Below are positions 36,250 to 46,684 of a DNA stretch of 60,000 nucleotides, in pieces. Below the pieces are notes generated by a model. The model ran no database searches and had not been told where the DNA came from. It worked only from the letters and a program-made list of their open reading frames with translations. This DNA is from Bolinopsis microptera. Its lineage: Eukaryota > Ctenophora > Tentaculata > Lobata > Bolinopsidae. A program made the position numbers and the translations under genes. Within the stretch, counting starts at the first letter, position 1. Each line of letters begins with the position of its first letter. The stretch is from contig NC_087081.1 in the NCBI RefSeq assembly GCF_026151205.1, forward strand, positions 7,623,246-7,683,245. The letters run 5' to 3'.

Positions 36250-38880
36250 TATCAAAATCGCTTGTTCTTCAGTTTCATCATGTCTAATGTTTGTGCAGTT
36301 CATACCATGCATCGGTCACAAAGCCTGCAAACATTGAAGCCATATTTCCTACATGAACATTCATAAAGTAAACAGGCCTTTTCCACATCGACAGAACAGT
36401 TACACATATAAGGTTCAAAATTAGACTCTGTGCAAACTGTTTTAAGTGCCACCAGAGCCCAATTTCCAGCCGTAGTCAAGGGATTCAGACTCTCTCACCT
36501 CTTAACATGACTCAGTTATATGGTACAGTAAGTAAGTCTCTAAGGATGTGCTTCCCGGTGCCTGAAGCTATTGTTGGAGGTAGTCCTATTTCGGATTGAT
36601 ACTCTTTTTTTCTCTACCATACCTATTGTAATCTAGGAAGCTCAAAGCAGAAAGAGTCTTTTTTCTTGTCTCCATAAATGTACTCAAGAAACATAGCCGT
36701 GCCTCAAAAATATTTTCGTTTGATTCTCTCACCGAAATAATGTTTGCCAACAGAACTAGCTCAACAAAGTGAGAGCTTTCTTTAGCACTTTACCCTAGCT
36801 AAAACCAAACAGACCACAGACGCTATCACAACCTGAAAACTATGATTAAAAAGTATCTCCTTTTCTATATCTAGTGACTTGAGATTTCTTTGATTGAAAA
36901 TTTACCCTTCTTCGTTGTAGATAAATATCATTGTGATGTCACTGTTGCATGAAGGTACTAATAGACTTGAACTATATCGGTAACCTCTCCTTCACTCAAA
37001 TCGCCCAAGGATGACATTTTCCAATGTTTTCTTTTTCAATTAAAGTATCAGCAACGTTACAAGCTCGACACTTCAATACCATAACAGTAAAAATGCTTGA
37101 GAATATAAGGTCGATCAGTTCTATTTTTGTTATTGATGTTGCTCAGAAAATTCTTTTGGTGGACAGTACAAAAGTGGGATTTCTTTACATCAATATTAGC
37201 ACAGAACTCTTTTTACTCTCCTCTTGTCTGTGATCTTTAGTATAAGTCTCAATCCCATCAAAAATCACAGTATAACTTCCGATTTTTAGGGATAAAGCTT
37301 CAATACTCCATTGCTACCGTCACCATAATTTGTCCCCACCCTTAAATTGAGCTTTTAGTGTGGTGAATTAGCCACCTCCATCAATGACTAAGTGGATCGT
37401 GAAGCTGCAAAATTTAAAAAGAGTAGATTGGTTTATACCAAGAGCATCCTTATTTAGATTTCCTCCATCATCGTGATATAGATCAAATAAGCTCATCGGT
37501 CACCACAGTAACTCGTATGGTAATTGCAAATCCTCTATTGAAGTCTCTCTACAGCAACCAAGACTAACGGTTAAAACACTTCAACGGATCGACGATGCAA
37601 AGCTTTATTATTCCCTTTAACCTCTTTCTAGTTGTGTCAAGTCTTGTACTTTACCGTTAGACCTTATCTTATCGATGAATGTCAACTCCAACTAGCTCAC
37701 GTTGAAGGACAGCCCCAACGCCAAACATTCCTCGGGATTCACCTCATCGTTCGCCGAGGCTGTGATATAAGACCATCGAAACAGATATTAACTTAGATCC
37801 TTTCTATCTTCGATTCTGTAAAGTCGACAGTAACTTTAAACCAAGTTATAAATTTTATCCAAATACATCACAGTTTTCTTGATAGATGACTTGTAAGATC
37901 TCATGGATGCCCAGCATTATTGGTACACCTCGCATCGATGAATTAGCTAAATGTAATCTCCAAAAACTGATATTCAAGCCATCTGATTCCGGTGCCACCC
38001 ATAACTGTGACGGACCTCACGATTACGCATCCTTCCACTTGTTAAAATGCCACCACTATATTAGCCGCCCTCATAAGACTCTGCTCTATGGGAGAGGACA
38101 GTCCACACTCCGGCCCACTCGTGACGTTTAACAAACCGTTGTGAAGCCCAGTTACATTATAGGTCTTATAAAGCGCCCCATACTAACTAAAAAGTAGCAT
38201 CCTGCCACCAAATACAGTCTAAAGCTTTGCATACTTCCCCTCCCCCAGCTGGCTGCAGAAGTAGCAGCATCAAAGCTACTGCTGATAAATAGCATATTGT
38301 AGTCGTGCAAAGTCAACCTCACTGCTCTATGAAGGTCCATTTACCTAGTGTAATCATGTTGAGTGGTAATAATACCCATAGAGCTGCTGTACTACTGGTT
38401 TTGAAACAGTACTTTAGAAGCAGAGTTATTTTCTCTGATAGATCCTGAATAGATATCTTAAAGTTATCGACCTATATTTTCGTTCAACGTACATTTTGAT
38501 GTAACCTACCAAGTCTATAGTACATCGTCGTAAACTTCTTCCTCTATAATGAAACACCAAAGACCGGCGTCGATCAGAAAGTGGCTCTCAACCTTTATTA
38601 GTAAGATCCTCCATCCGATAACTGGCGTGACAGTCTCCAGGATAACACTTAGTTTGAATGAGTCCACTAAACCCGATCCTGCCATTAAAATAGCCTAAGC
38701 AGCCAAGAAAAACTCGTGAATTGGAAAAGCCCTCAACCCTGACCACATAGCATCCCAGTTTCCATACTATTTCGGGTGGCCTTAAACCATAATGGCAAAT
38801 CGAATGTGATTATCATCGCTCACTGTAGGAATAACTTTTTAAAGACATTCAAACCAGAGTAGCATGTACGTCGAATAGCT
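36250..38880 (-). pseudogene. Large TIR transposon: CXC-domain protein gene (arm 2)
   Basis: This is the inverted copy of the gene, most informative at its 3' end. On the minus strand, 36304-36362 reads in one frame as ECSCRKYGFN and then VCRLCDRC. That cysteine spacing (C-x-C, RKYG, C-x2-C-x2-C) fits a tesmin/TSO1-like CXC half-repeat. Just upstream is VEKAC. Going 5', the other recognisable segments lie in positions matching arms 1 and 3, but they are shredded by indels. Plus-strand frames at 37024-37233 and 37886-38131 read antisense to this gene, and I take them as shadows. The likely product is a transposon protein of more than 800 residues. Intact function is not demonstrable here. Confidence 0.7.
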
Positions 38881-38939
38881 GTCGTGGTTGGTGCAAAAAT
38901 CGTTTGCTTGTTAGTTAACCTAGATATTGTAATTGATTT

Positions 38940-39345
38940 TATTTCCCGAGTAAGATTTGAAAAGCGTTACAAAATAATTTGTGTATTTTTTTCTGTAATA
39001 TCAATAAATTGAGCAAAATTATGAGAAAAATTCCATTTATTTCGAAAAATAAAGCCCCAAATGTTCTGAAGCTATCATTTCCCCTGGACCATAATGGTGG
39101 CCATTTGCGGTCATTTATGCACGCCCCATGGAGAGCTCAAAACAACGGAGTCCGAATAACCATATTAGGGTGGGTCGTATGGTTTTTCTCCTGGATAAAA
39201 TTGAACTATTAACAATTTTTGCCCAAAAGTTTTCAGTCTGTACGTTTTTATTGTGTTCCTGGACTATGGACAACACATTCCAGTAGACAAACCTTGTGTA
39301 CGAAGTTGTTCACAGCAAAATCGACTCTGCCCTCACTAAAGAATG
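38940..39345. repeat. Terminal inverted repeat of the large transposon, left end (arm 2)
   Basis: It reads AAAAATTCCATTTATTTCGA near 39027, GGCCATTTGCGGTCATTTAT near 39098, and a version of the CAGCTGGACGG segment (CAGTCTGTACG) near 39235. The outer limit is close to CTCTGCCCTCACTAAAG at 39324-39341. It pairs with 35790-36200. Confidence 0.8.
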
Positions 39346-39955
39346 TATTCCGAATGAAATCGCAAATTTGTAAAGAATTACTACGTTAAAACACGACATC
39401 TTGTCCGGACAGCGACTATTGTTCCGACTCAGTTATCAAAAAAAGACAATTAAATGTCCGAATTGTGATATAAATTCAATACGACACCTTTCCAATTAAG
39501 AGACATGAATCAGACTGTTACTAAGCTACTTTGTATACGAACAATTTTCAATTGAATATGAACTGAGCTGAACTCACATAGATTATTTCAATTGGATGTC
39601 GATATATTGGAACGAATGTTATAATATAAATCAGTTCAGGACATGGTCAATCGACCTTGCTTGCGTCCGAGGGGTAATACTGAGATTGGTTGCGTTTTTG
39701 ATTGCGATAACTGATTCCATTACCGGCTCTCTATATGCACTGTAGGCTGTGATGTGATCGACAGCCTGTTACAGCTTGTTAGTGTAACGGCGAGCACGAT
39801 CCTGTCCTCAAATATCAATCACGTATCGATGGATCGGGATCTCATGATCAAGATCAGTATTATGACAGTGGGAGCCACTGGTATACTTGGTCCGAAAACT
39901 GATCCGGCCCACAACGAGGGTCAGATCACCAATCACTAATAAGTGACGTTAATTA
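39345..39955. other. Stretch between two TIR elements (arm 2)
   Basis: Counterpart of 47950-48580. An open frame of 66 codons is seen on the minus strand of arm 3 (48054-48254) and includes VTLVSVRLARSPFLPMSSKL. The same sequence is present here on the plus strand near 39780-39850 but frameshifted. It may be a coding remnant; I cannot name it. Confidence 0.35.
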
Positions 39956-39959
39956 GTGA

Positions 39960-41305
39960 TGTGAATTCACTGATTCATGTGAATGAATATAATGACACAT
40001 AAAAGGGCTAGATCTGGGTAGGAGTTCACATAGTAAATTCTGTAAATCTAGCTGTACAATAAGAAGTAAACAGATCTGACGCTCGACTCGTAGGACCACA
40101 ATAAGGCACGGTAGCTCTGCTTAGAAGGGGGTTCTCGTATCAAGGGAGTGAGACGTACTTGCCAAAGGCAGGAAGGGAGTGAAGCCGATCAAGTGTTCTA
40201 GTATATAACTGGATGATAGAAGGTCGCCTTCTATCACAGACCATGCCCTACCTTCTTCCAAGTTTCCTAATTGGTTTCAAGGATCACGGATGTCAACAAG
40301 TCTGAGATTCAGAACAGAAAAACTACACCTTGAAGCAATATCCCCTGAATACAAGCGACCACTCCTCTGCTGCGGTGCCAGAAGAACAAAACTCTAAATG
40401 ATCCCTTCCACTGTTACTCGCTCTCACAGACAAAACACTCTATTCCCATTGATGTAAACCCGATTCGCTACCACCACTGAGACACGAACTCCCTAACAAA
40501 CGCACAAGAGGGAAGGCTGCAGAACAACCCCTGTCCGGCGACTCAGACACCGAAATCATAATGCCTTGTGATGCTACACATGAAGTAAACCAACGCACCT
40601 AGTCGAAGACTGACTCTTGAATTCCGTTCTTCCATCCAGCTGCATCATCTACAGAAGAGACAACAATTTATCCTCTTTGATGGGAAGACTGACAGTAGAT
40701 GAAGAAGATATTTGCCCCAAAAGTTACACCATACATACCAGAGGATGAATTTGTGTTTCTGAATCAATTCGCCCAGTATTATTCAGGATCCAGAGCTCCC
40801 TCTGTGAGTAGTTTTTTATAAAGAGTGTTTCAAAGAAGTTTCAAACCCGCTGGAATCGCCCAAATCCCTCTGTTGCAAGAATATTTTCGTGCTATTAAGA
40901 ACAAGCAGTTGTTACAGAGTTATTCATTGGATTCGGCTTGCTGTTTGAAAAAGAATCCATCCAAAAAAGAGGAATTCCCACAGTAATCCCTGTACAACCA
41001 TCTTCTACACGGCATACCCAACAAAGATTGAGTAATTGTTCGGCGTTGCGAATCCTTTAGTAATTATATTGAGTAATTTGTGTATTCTGAAGTATTATAT
41101 CATGAAATCGATTTAACGATTTAAAACATGTTATAACCAACCAATACATTGCTCAATTTGAGAAACATGTTCACATTCTTAATTTTATAGCTTCCTTCTA
41201 TGTACAGAGTTGTCATATGAAACTCTACCCCAGATCTAGCCCATTTCCGCTCAATTATATTCAATCCATGGATCAAATCACAAATTATTACGAGACAAGC
41301 GTCAA
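39960..41305 (+). mobile_element. 1.3-kb element with inverted ends and coding-like interior (arm 2)
   Basis: The left end has GATTCATGTGAATGAATATAAT, then GGGCTAGATCTGGGTAG at 40007-40023. The right end has the complement, CTACCCCAGATCTAGCCC at 41224-41241, and ATTCAATCCATGGATCA at 41259. The interior (about 40150-41040) has a bias suggesting translation. Fragments recoverable with arm 3 include RKAAEQ near 40515, EDEFVF near 40742, and SSTRHTQQRLSN near 41003-41040. I cannot assign the protein. The ends could also be a promoter-like inverted pair rather than true termini. Confidence 0.45.
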
Positions 41306-41309
41306 GCTT

Positions 41310-42085
41310 GCATGTAACTTACTAGGAATGACGTATATGGTAGTCCATACACTTCTGACCCAAGTCTGGCAAGCCGTTGTGAGCAACGTCACGAGATGTA
41401 CCCGAGAGCTTGTGAAATACGAATGTGAAACCGTAAATTACAATTGTGATCCGAAAGTCGGACAGATGACGCCAAAAATTAACTTCTGTCGAAACCGAGC
41501 TAATTCGCCTGGATTTCGGGGATAGATCACTTAGCTACTAATGCATGGTCAAGAAAAAACCATTATCCGTTAATACAGTGTACGAGATTACCATATAACA
41601 GTTACTATAACTGAAAAAAAATACGACATCGAACGTATTTCTACAATGCTCACGGGTAATGTGGGGGGGGGCTGCTAGGTGATCGAAGAAGTTAAAATAA
41701 GGAACAAAAACCAGATGTTACTGCAAAAGGTGAGGTTTAAACTTATAGCTGTAATTAACTGGTAATAGTAATACAGGAATCACAATATCTCTTACTGTTT
41801 TGACATGTCCGTGTCCTTATTTAGTTAAATCCTCCATAATCTGGTTTGGTACAATGGTCCCTTATCATAATGAGATTAACCATTTTCAAAAGTTGCTCAA
41901 TCGTTATGTGCGAGTTGAATAAAATCAATTTTCAATGAATCACTTTCGATTATCCAGTTTTATCCATTAAGTACGACATGTAAGTTGACAATTAAATACT
42001 CCGACTTATAGCTCGATAAGTCGAGACCTTCCCAGACGTTATTCTTCTCGCATTCAGAAGCTCAAACCAACCACCCCCCACGATG
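41310..42085. other. Non-coding stretch between TIR elements (arm 2)
   Basis: Counterpart of 45900-46680. A genuine G-run at 41663-41672 is shared with arm 3, where it is a C-run at 46306-46317. A 102-codon plus-strand frame (41217-41525) with several cysteines exists here, but arm 3 does not keep the frame. Nothing else is recognised. Confidence 0.45.
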
Positions 42086-42089
42086 TTCG

Positions 42090-42735
42090 GGAGCAGTATT
42101 AATAGCCCGAGCCCTGTCCGCGACGAACTGTCCACGAAACTGTCCACTCACAACTGTCCACTGAACACCTGTCTACACTTCATGTATAACTGCAAATAAC
42201 ATATCCCCTGCATCAAGCAACGGAGTTTGAGAAAAGTTATGATTTGTTACCAGATCATATACCGCAAATGTTATGAAAATTTGTGCGGTATGTATGGTAT
42301 CTAGATGCAATTAGTTAACGACTAGCTATAATCAAACTATTGATTACGATTCAAATGTGGTCCGTGGAAATAAAATGATTACAATAATATGATTATACGT
42401 AGTCTAATTCCTTGACATGGTACTCCTTCTGTACTAATGGACGAAATTAATTGAGACCCACGCCTCCTTCGAGAATGCTCGAGACTTCCTATTCCAGAAA
42501 AACCTCCAAAAGAGCACCAAGTCCTGTCTCCTGGTGTAACGCATCTATTCCCGGTTCCTGCTCGTAAGGTTGCTTAATCGTTTCATAAGCCTTGACACCA
42601 CCGGCTGATGAAAAACCGTGCGATATGTGAACCTGCTTGATTCATGATACAGTTATTATGTCAGTAATAAGATCTGGTATACAGTTTGTTCGTGGACAGT
42701 TGTCCGCGACAAGGGGTCGGCTATCTAGATACTGC
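42090..42735. mobile_element. MITE-2: 650-bp non-autonomous TIR element (arm 2)
   Basis: The left end reads GCAGTATT, then AGCCCGAGCCCTGTCCGCGAC, followed by tandem copies of ACTGTCCACGAA-like units. The right end has GTTCGTGGACAGTTGTCCGCG and then CTATCTAGATACTGC. The inverted terminal sequence is GGCAGTATCTAGAT-like. CATGT flanks the right end, and GATGT the left, so a short target duplication is possible but not proven. Confidence 0.75.
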
Positions 42736-42799
42736 ACATGTTTCATACTTAATTAATTTCACTTCAAAGTTCCAAAAGAAGTTGTCTTGCTATTTTCCG

Positions 42800-43478
42800 A
42801 TTATTTGCAGCAAAATAAAAACAAATATAACAGCAGGTCTCAATTTTACCGTTTGATTTACTTTCCTATACAGCAGCAACTTAACAAGGATCTGAGAATA
42901 ATCCGTAGAAACGTCTTCCGCCCCAGGTAATAAGTACATAAATTTCGACTCCGGCGAGACGTACAAATAGTTTTTACCTAAAACTCACAACCTGAATTCT
43001 GTAGACTTTTAAAACTAGCTCTACCCCCTTAATGTGATGATGCTGAACCATTTATTATCCCAAGATTAGCCCTTAGCTCCCCATAAGAACTGATATATCT
43101 TGTAATAATACATAAATTTTGCTCGCGAGAGGTAAAAATAGGTTGGACCTAAATACCCAACAACCTGAAGTCTGTAGACCTTTAAAACTATCTCTAACCC
43201 GACTAAAATTGATGATTCTGATCATTTTCAATACCCAAATTGATATCCTATCCTCAATCAAAGTGGAGAAATGTGGGTTAGAAATCACGAAAGCGTCAAA
43301 AGGCGTGGTCAATTTGGAGCAAACTGCCCCATAATTCAAAAAGCTACAAAGCCAAATTTTCTCGGGCGGAAGTACGGTGTACTACCGGAATGATTCTCCG
43401 AACATAGTCTAGTGCCTATGCAGTAAGAAAAATTATAGTTAAATGTGACCTGCTGTGACTATTTTAACTGCAACTAAT
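42800..43478. mobile_element. MITE-1: 675-bp non-autonomous TIR element (arm 2)
   Basis: The left end begins TTATTTGCAGC and then AACAGCAGGTCTC. The right end has GACCTGCTGTGACTA and TTAACTGCAACTAA. The inverted repeats are about 140 bp long and include a CCGCCC(C/G)AGG segment. Inside are two direct repeats about 170 bp apart, each with CAACCTGAA(T/G)TCTGTAGAC followed by TTTAAAACTA. There is no coding potential. Confidence 0.76.
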
Positions 43479-43484
43479 TGGAAA

Positions 43485-43860
43485 ATACTAGTCGTGGCTC
43501 GATTAGTAGCCACGTTTGTGGCTACTACCTGATTAGCATCCGGTTAGTAGCCGTCTAGTGACCACTGTTTCAAGTTGCCGGCAAGTATCCTTCAAGGAAG
43601 CCGTTTTGGACCCTCGAGAAGTATGGTTCTCGCATTAGAGACAAGCTAATAGCCGGCTAGTACCGCCTAGAAGCCACTTTTATGGTCAACTAGCCAGCGG
43701 CTAACCTGTTAGAAATCGTGCTCGGTGACCATACTTATTAATGCCGGTTGGTAGCTGGTTTCATGTAAAAAATCTTTTAAGTGCCCGTACAGTGCCAAAT
43801 AGACATGATAGAGGCCGTATAGAGGCGTATAAATAGTGGACCGCATAGTATAGGGCCAAA
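43485..43860. repeat. Array of GGCTAGTAGCC-like short palindromic repeats (arm 2)
   Basis: About ten irregular copies of a 20-25 bp unit carry GCCGGCTAGTAGCC or its complement, for example near 43497, 43524, 43548, 43650 and 43690. Another short repeat, GTATAG(A)GGC, follows near 43810-43855. The array continues toward axis B. Confidence 0.72.
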
Positions 43861-43962
43861 CCTAAATCGCCCATTTTCCCATAAGGGAGCATATCTACTT
43901 AACTTGGGTTACTTGGGTTCTTCCATTAGAACCACTATCGTCAACAGAACGCGGCGACCACC

Positions 43963-44058
43963 CTTGGCCGCGAAGTTGCATGTCTTTTTTCTGTCGTCTG
44001 CGCAGTACCATCAATAACTAATTCAATTCCCGTTCTCTGGCAACAACATCGGCGACAC
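43963..44058. other. Symmetry axis B (loop)
   Basis: Two outer pairings place the axis near 44010: CCCATAAGGGAGCATATCT at 43878-43896 against 44122-44140, and GGCGACCACC at 43953-43962 against GGTGGTCAGCC at 44059-44069. Only about 95 bp are left unpaired, and even these show faint similarity, so the arms extend almost to the centre. Confidence 0.8.
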
Positions 44059-44159
44059 GGTGGTCAGCCATCTGATGACCCGATATAGGATCTATGAAGC
44101 AACCCAAGAACCAATTTAAGAAGATATGCTCCCATATGGGGAAATGGCTATTAGGTTTG

Positions 44160-44512
44160 CCCAATACATGCGCCCACTATAATACGTGCCTCTATACGGT
44201 ACTCTATAGTCAATCTGGCCACAGTACGGCACTTAAAAGATATTTTACAATGAAACCAGCTACCACCGCACTTAATAAGTGGTCACTAAGCCGATTACTC
44301 ACAGGCTACTAGCCGCTAGTAACCATAACGTGATACAAGGTCGGTCACTAGCCGGCTAATACTTGTCTCTAAGCAGACCTACTATTCTCGAGGTCCCAAA
44401 CCGTCATTCTAGCAGCACTAGCCGGCACTTGAAAAGTTCACTAGACGCTACTAACCGGCAGCAAATCGGCTAGTAGCCAACAAAGGTGGCTACTAATCGG
44501 CCACTACACTAT
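44160..44512. repeat. Array of GGCTAGTAGCC-like short palindromic repeats (arm 3)
   Basis: This is the mirror of 43485-43860. Units include GGCTACTAGCCGCTAGTAACC near 44302, CACTAGCCGGCTAATAC near 44346, CGGCTAGTAGCC near 44467 and GGTGGCTACTAATCGGCC near 44485. Confidence 0.72.
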
Positions 44513-44517
44513 TTCCA

Positions 44518-45191
44518 TTAGTTGCAGTCAATAGTCTACAGCAGGTGTCACAATTTACCTTAATTCTTTCTTACAGCAGCCAACTAGACAAGTTCTGATA
44601 AATTCCGGTGACCCTCTTTCCGCCCCGAGGAAACAAATATTTGGCTTTGGTAAGACTTTCTGAATATGGGCAGTCTTGCTCAAATTGACCACGCCCTTTG
44701 TGACGCATTCGTGATTTCTAACCCACATATCTCCACTTTGTTATTGGAGAAAGGATATCAAACCTAGGTATGAAAATGACAAATCATCACCATGATTGGG
44801 TGAAGCATAGTTTTAAAGTCACAGACTTCAGGTTTTTCGAGTAATTAGGTCCAAAACCTATTTTTAACGCTCTCGCGACCAAACTCTGTACTATTTATTA
44901 CAAGATAATCTCAGCTTCTGTGGTAGCCTAAGGCTCATCTTTGGCAAAAAATTGTCCAAGCAACATCACATTAGAGTGGGGTAAGCAAAGTTTTAAAGTT
45001 ACAGAGCTTCAGTTGTTTGATATTCTTAGTCAAAACCTGTTGTACGCTCTCGCGAGTCGAAATATATGTACTTATAACCTCGGGCGGAAGACGATTACTA
45101 CCGGAAATAATCACAGATCCTTGTAAGTTGCCTGCTGTAAGAAGAATCAAAGTTAAATTGCGACTGCTGTACTATTTGGCTGCAACTAATC
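44518..45191. mobile_element. MITE-1 (arm 3)
   Basis: It opens TTAGTTGCAG and CTACAGCAGGTGTCACAATT, and closes AATTGCGACTGCTGTACTA and GGCTGCAACTAA. The internal direct repeats, TTTTAAAGT(C/T)ACAGA and then CTTCAG, are at 44812-44832 and 44990-45013. It matches arm 2 in size, which supports the boundaries. Confidence 0.78.
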
Positions 45192-45248
45192 GGAAAAAGC
45201 AAGACTCAACTTGTGCGAACATTGAAATTAATTAAGTATAAACAATGT

Positions 45249-45891
45249 GGCAGTATCATATTAAGCCCGACCCTGTCCGCGGACAACTGTCCACGAAACA
45301 ACATTATACAATCATATATACGCTAATAACAGTATCCCCTTGAATCCAGCAGGGTTCACATCATCTCACGCGAATTCAAAAAAGTCGGTGGGTTCAAGCT
45401 TGTTGAAACGATTAATCAACCTACGAGCAGGGAACCAGGACATAGATGCGTTACACCCACACAACATGGAGCTCTTTAGAGGTTTTTCTGGATAGGAAGT
45501 CTCGAGCTTCACTAAGGAGGCCGTGTGTCCATTAAACTTTCGTCATTAGACAGAAATAACCATGTCAGGAATTATACTGACCTACAATCAATATTATTCG
45601 TAACTCATTTATAACCAAGGGACCACATTTGAATCTAATCAAGTATTGATTATGCATCGAACTAATTGCCATCCAAGATACCATTCATACCATCATTTCA
45701 TAACCTTAGGCGGTCATATTTATCTGGAAACCAATCACTATTCCCAGAAACAACACCTTTGCTTGTTCAGGGTATAACTGTTATTATGCATTTTATAACA
45801 TGATCGGTAACAGGTGTTCGTGGACAGTTGTTCGTGGACATTGGTCCGTGGACCGTAGTCCGCGACAGGGTCGGGCAATCTAGATACTGCC
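45249..45891. mobile_element. MITE-2 (arm 3)
   Basis: The left end is GGCAGTATCATATTAAGC, CCGACCCTGTCCGCGGACAA and CTGTCCACGAAACA. The right end has GTTCGTGGACAGTTG, TTCGTGGACATTGGTCCG and TCGGGCAATCTAGATACTGC. The terminal repeats therefore hold a small internal tandem array of GTTCGTGGACA-like units. AATGT and ACATGT flank the two ends. Confidence 0.77.
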
Positions 45892-45899
45892 GACATGTG

Positions 45900-46680
45900 G
45901 GTGGACTGGTTTTTAGCATCTAATGCGAGAAACGTTCCTGGGATTTTGATATTCCCCTTCGACTTATCGAGCTAAAGCCGAGTATTTACTTGTCAAACTT
46001 ACATGTCGTACTTACTGGTAAAACTGGAAAATGAAATTATCATCATGGAAAATTGATTTATTCAACTCGCACCAACGTATTGAGCAACTTTTTTTGACAT
46101 GGGTTAGAATCACTATTGATAAGGGACCAATGAACCAAACCAGATAGAATTATTTAAACTAACTAAGGAAACGGCATTTCAAAAAGTAAAAAGCTATTTT
46201 TTATTCCAGTATTACTATTACCGAAGTAATAACAGCTATAAGTAACTCAACCTTGCACGTAACAGCTCGATTTTTGTTCCCGTATTTAACTTCTTCGTCT
46301 CCAGCAACCCCCCCCCCCATTCCCGGGAGCTTGTGAAATACGAATAGGATTCCGTATATTTTTTCATAAAGTAACCTTATATGGTAATAGTCACTGTATT
46401 AGCAGGATTAATTCTTTTCTTTCATGCATAATTTAGTAGCTAATGATCCTATCCGACAGCCGAATTAGCGGTTTTCGACAGAAGTAATTTTTTGGCGACA
46501 TCTGTCCGGACTTCGGATCACAATTGTAATTTCGGTCACATTCGTATTTCCACAAGTCTCACGGTAATCTCGTGACGTTGCACCCACGCTGCCAGACCTT
46601 GGGTTTCAGAAGGATAAACTGACTACCATATACGTCATCAAGTATAACCTGCAACTTAACTTTGTCTCGTATCTATATTG
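45900..46680. other. Non-coding stretch between TIR elements (arm 3)
   Basis: This is the mirror of 41310-42085, containing the real C-run at 46306-46317. No gene is recognised. Confidence 0.45.
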
Positions 46681-46684
46681 AATT

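Larger units (their letters stand above)
19257..44009. repeat. Arm 2 of the 24.7-kb unit (inverted, complete)
   Basis: This is the only complete unit in the window, lying between the two symmetry axes. Up to about 38480 it mirrors arm 1. From about 28000 to 44009 it mirrors arm 3. Features read in arms 1 and 3 appear here on the opposite strand. It has its own error pattern, including a unique G-run and C-run block at 35575-35640 and degraded sequence after it. Confidence 0.93.

Noticed and set aside
37024-38131. Plus-strand frames inside the large transposon of arm 2
   Set aside because: They read antisense to the CXC-protein gene, and their frames are not conserved in arms 1 and 3.
41217-41525. 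Small cysteine-containing secreted-type protein
   Set aside because: The frame is not kept in arm 3, no signal peptide is evident, and it overlaps the end of a TIR element.
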